Origin: Deltaproteobacteria bacterium
Lineage (GTDB): Bacteria > Myxococcota > Polyangia > Polyangiales > B10-G4
Direction of reading: 5' to 3'
Assembly: GCA_019312705.1 (NCBI GenBank)
Contig: JAFDCW010000155.1
Location: 1-8,078, forward strand
Length of the DNA: 8,078 bases
In this document: positions 6,831-8,078 of the stretch, in pieces
Numbering within the stretch: the first letter of the stretch is position 1
How the letters are laid out: the number at the start of each line of letters is the position of its first letter
Notes under the pieces: generated by a model
The model's database searches: none
Told to the model about the DNA's origin: nothing
The model's input: only the letters and a program-made list of their open reading frames with translations
Program-made: the position numbers and the translations under genes

Positions 6831-7760
6831 ATGCGAACGCCTTGCGACATGGCTCTTGGGGCCCTCGCGGTGACGCTCCTTCTGATCGGAGGCGCCGGGG
6901 TCGCCCGCGCCCAGACGATCAACGAGAGGGAGGGGCCGCTGTCTTTTCAGAACCAGGTGCGTCCCGGCGACGACCCGGTCTGGAGCGGCCGGGGGGAGAT
7001 GAGCCTGTGGACGGCGGTCTTCGTCGGCAAGCCGGCCGGGGGCAACCTGGTCAGCCTCTCGCCGGTCGGCCGGGGCCACTACGACATCGCCGATGGCTGG
7101 GGTGGGCACTTCGTGATTCCCCTCAGCTACGTCGACGTCTCCGGCCTTTCGGGGCCGATGGACCCGGGCACGACCCTCATCCGCTTCGCGAACCTTACCC
7201 TCGGGGCCCACAAACGTCTGCGCCACGAGGCCACCTCGGGGACCGTCGGCTTCGACATCGCCCTGCCAACCGGGTGGGTACCCGACGACGTCGACCCGGA
7301 GCAACAGTCTGCGATGCGCCTCGCCTTCGCGACATCGGCAGCAACCCACGGGAACCGCCGTCTCTGGCTGTGGGCGCCGGAGCGCCTGTCGTTGGTGCTC
7401 CGGGGGACCGTGAGCCATCGCTTCGCCGAGGCCTTCGACGTCTTCGGCGAGGCGGGAGTCGCGCCGATGATCCCCGTCGGTGACGAAGGCACGGACACCG
7501 ACCTCTTCGTGGAAGGAACAGTCGGCGGCGCGTGGGTAGTCCCGGACCTCCTGCGCCTCGGCCTCAGCCTCTCGCTGGCGTGGTTGCCCACCGGCTCCGG
7601 CGACCTGCTCCAGACTTCCCTTCAACTCTTCGGCCGCATCTGGCTCGACAACCTCTTCCTCGCCCTCGCCTTCACCATGAACCTCGACGAACCGGCGGGC
7701 TTCGCCTTCGACGACGGAGGTATCTGGGGCGTGCACTTCGGAGTTGGCAGCCAGTTCTGA
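6831..7760 (+). CDS. Secreted probable outer-membrane beta-barrel protein
   Basis: A 309-residue exported protein. The start at 6831 gives a signal peptide with hydrophobic core ALGALAVTLLLIGGAG (8-23) and the cleavage site ARA|Q after residue 27; an in-frame GTG at 6729 would add 34 Arg/His-rich residues and spoil it, while ATG at 6849 is another possible start. The mature chain is rich in alternating polar/hydrophobic strands with Gly and aromatic residues: MSLWTAVFVG (57-66), GGHFVIPLSYVDV (91-103), RFANLTLGAHKRL (118-130), GFDIALPTGW (140-149), and several later strands, ending GVHFGVGSQF with the C-terminal Phe typical of barrel proteins. The pattern NLTLG...ALPTGW recalls the porin-like phenol-degradation/MetA transporter family, but the match is only suggestive. 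It is divergent from the FadL operon and followed by a hairpin. Localisation is fairly sure; substrate and role are unknown. Confidence 0.83.
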   Translation: MRTPCDMALGALAVTLLLIGGAGVARAQTINEREGPLSFQNQVRPGDDPVWSGRGEMSLWTAVFVGKPAGGNLVSLSPVGRGHYDIADGWGGHFVIPLSYVDVSGLSGPMDPGTTLIRFANLTLGAHKRLRHEATSGTVGFDIALPTGWVPDDVDPEQQSAMRLAFATSAATHGNRRLWLWAPERLSLVLRGTVSHRFAEAFDVFGEAGVAPMIPVGDEGTDTDLFVEGTVGGAWVVPDLLRLGLSLSLAWLPTGSGDLLQTSLQLFGRIWLDNLFLALAFTMNLDEPAGFAFDDGGIWGVHFGVGSQF

Positions 7761-7787
7761 AGCTGCCGCCTCTCGAAGAATTGAAAA

Positions 7788-7813
7788 CGGCCGCCCCCGA
7801 GAGAGAGCGGCCG
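7788..7813 (-). terminator. hairpin terminator between convergent genes
   Basis: CGGCCGC (7788-7794) and GCGGCCG (7807-7813) form a 7-bp all-GC stem with a 12-base loop. Read on the - strand the stem is followed immediately by TTTTC (complement of 7783-7787), as in a short-tract intrinsic terminator, 18 bases past the stop of the small lipoprotein gene. On the + strand there is no T run after it, so it would serve the gene ending at 7760 only partially. Confidence 0.55.
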
Positions 7814-7831
7814 CTCAATGCATGGGGCGTG

Positions 7832-8078
7832 TCAGCCCGCGTCGACCGGGGCGCCGCCGTAGAGCGCACCGGTGGCGCTGTCCATCATGGCGGCGTCACC
7901 GGCATCACCGGGGTCGCCGGCATCCGCCCCGGAGTCCGCGGGGGGGCCGCCGTAGAGCGCGACCATGCCCGAGTCGTCGGCGGCGTCGGGGGCCGCGTCG
8001 GCGACCGTGCCCGTGTCGGTCGCCGTGCCGCTATCGGTCACCGCGCCGGAGTCGGTCGGCGCAGTGTCATCACCGCAA
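7832..8078 (-). CDS. Small Asp/Ala/Gly-rich lipoprotein with ALYGG repeats, 5' end missing
   Basis: The frame is open to the edge of the window, so this is a partial gene. It reads CGDDTAPTDSG from 8077 and ends at the TGA at 7832-7834, giving 81 codons from the Cys. A lone Cys followed by Gly and an acidic/Ser/Thr/Pro-rich tail is exactly what follows a lipobox, so the window probably cuts the gene at the lipidation site, and the signal peptide lies beyond 8078. The mature part has almost no hydrophobic residues except two copies of a motif: ALYGGPPADSG and ALYGGAPVDAG, the second being the very C-terminus, separated by a DAG/GDAGD linker. The composition makes it probably unfolded and surface-tethered. 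An internal GTG at 8041 is not needed as a start. The function is unknown. Short Asp/Ser/Ala/Gly-rich lipoproteins of this style are familiar from Myxococcota, from general knowledge rather than a search. Confidence 0.72.
   Translation of the reverse strand, partial: CGDDTAPTDSGAVTDSGTATDTGTVADAAPDAADDSGMVALYGGPPADSGADAGDPGDAGDAAMMDSATGALYGGAPVDAG
7835..7867 (-). repeat. ALYGG motif repeat copy 2 (C-terminal)
   Basis: Encodes ALYGGAPVDAG, the last 11 residues before the stop. It shares 15 identical bases (GCCGCCGTAGAGCGC on the + strand, 7853-7867) with copy 1, and 8 of 11 encoded residues match. Confidence 0.7.
7928..7960 (-). repeat. ALYGG motif repeat copy 1
   Basis: Encodes ALYGGPPADSG inside the small lipoprotein. 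The shared 15-base block is at 7946-7960. The two copies start 93 bases apart and remain in frame, so the repeat is a protein-level unit. Confidence 0.7.

Noticed and set aside
6735..7736. 333-codon open frame on the - strand
   Set aside because: Antisense to the secreted barrel gene; composition is Glu/Arg/Gly/Val-rich without hydrophobic core or signal sequence.
7838..7960. the ALYGG repeats as a CRISPR-like or other DNA repeat array
   Set aside because: There are only two copies, in frame inside a coding region, with identity limited to 15 bases; a protein repeat explains it.

Overview
The window is high-GC bacterial DNA with long antisense shadow frames. Its proteome looks like Myxococcota or another former deltaproteobacterial lineage: several secreted outer-membrane barrels, lipoproteins with lipobox cysteines, and an Asp/Ala/Ser/Gly-rich tail of the kind common in myxobacterial lipoproteins. 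The taxon is inferred from style only, as no marker gene is present. No mobile element, CRISPR array, tRNA or rRNA was seen. Most starts lack a clear Shine-Dalgarno sequence.

Left part (1-2873): the last 13 codons of an FAD-linked oxidase run into the window on the + strand. They stop one base before the stop codon of a convergent serA (44-1249, - strand), a serine-pathway phosphoglycerate dehydrogenase with a C-terminal ACT domain. A 95-base spacer separates serA from a divergent + strand pair: a short-chain dehydrogenase/reductase (1345-2103) and an unrecognised acidic 248-residue protein (2127-2873).

Middle part (2880-6654): a tight three-gene operon on the - strand, transcribed from about 6654 downwards. 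It encodes a FadL-like barrel, a second FadL/OmpP1-type barrel and a lipoprotein with beta-propeller-like repeats. The genes are joined by a TGATG (1-base) and an ATGA (4-base) stop/start overlap. This is a plausible envelope module for hydrophobic or glycan-related ligands; the substrate cannot be read from the sequence.

Right part (6655-8078): a 176-base divergent intergenic region with two GC-rich palindromes leads into another secreted, probably beta-barrel protein (6831-7760, + strand). A hairpin terminator follows. The window ends inside a small - strand lipoprotein, cut exactly at its likely lipobox cysteine, which carries two copies of an ALYGG(P/A)P motif, the second at its extreme C-terminus.

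Points of most interest are the oxidase/serA pairing (matching the known metabolic coupling of SerA with D-2-hydroxyglutarate dehydrogenase), the coupled double-FadL plus propeller-lipoprotein operon, and the ALYGG-repeat mini-lipoprotein.
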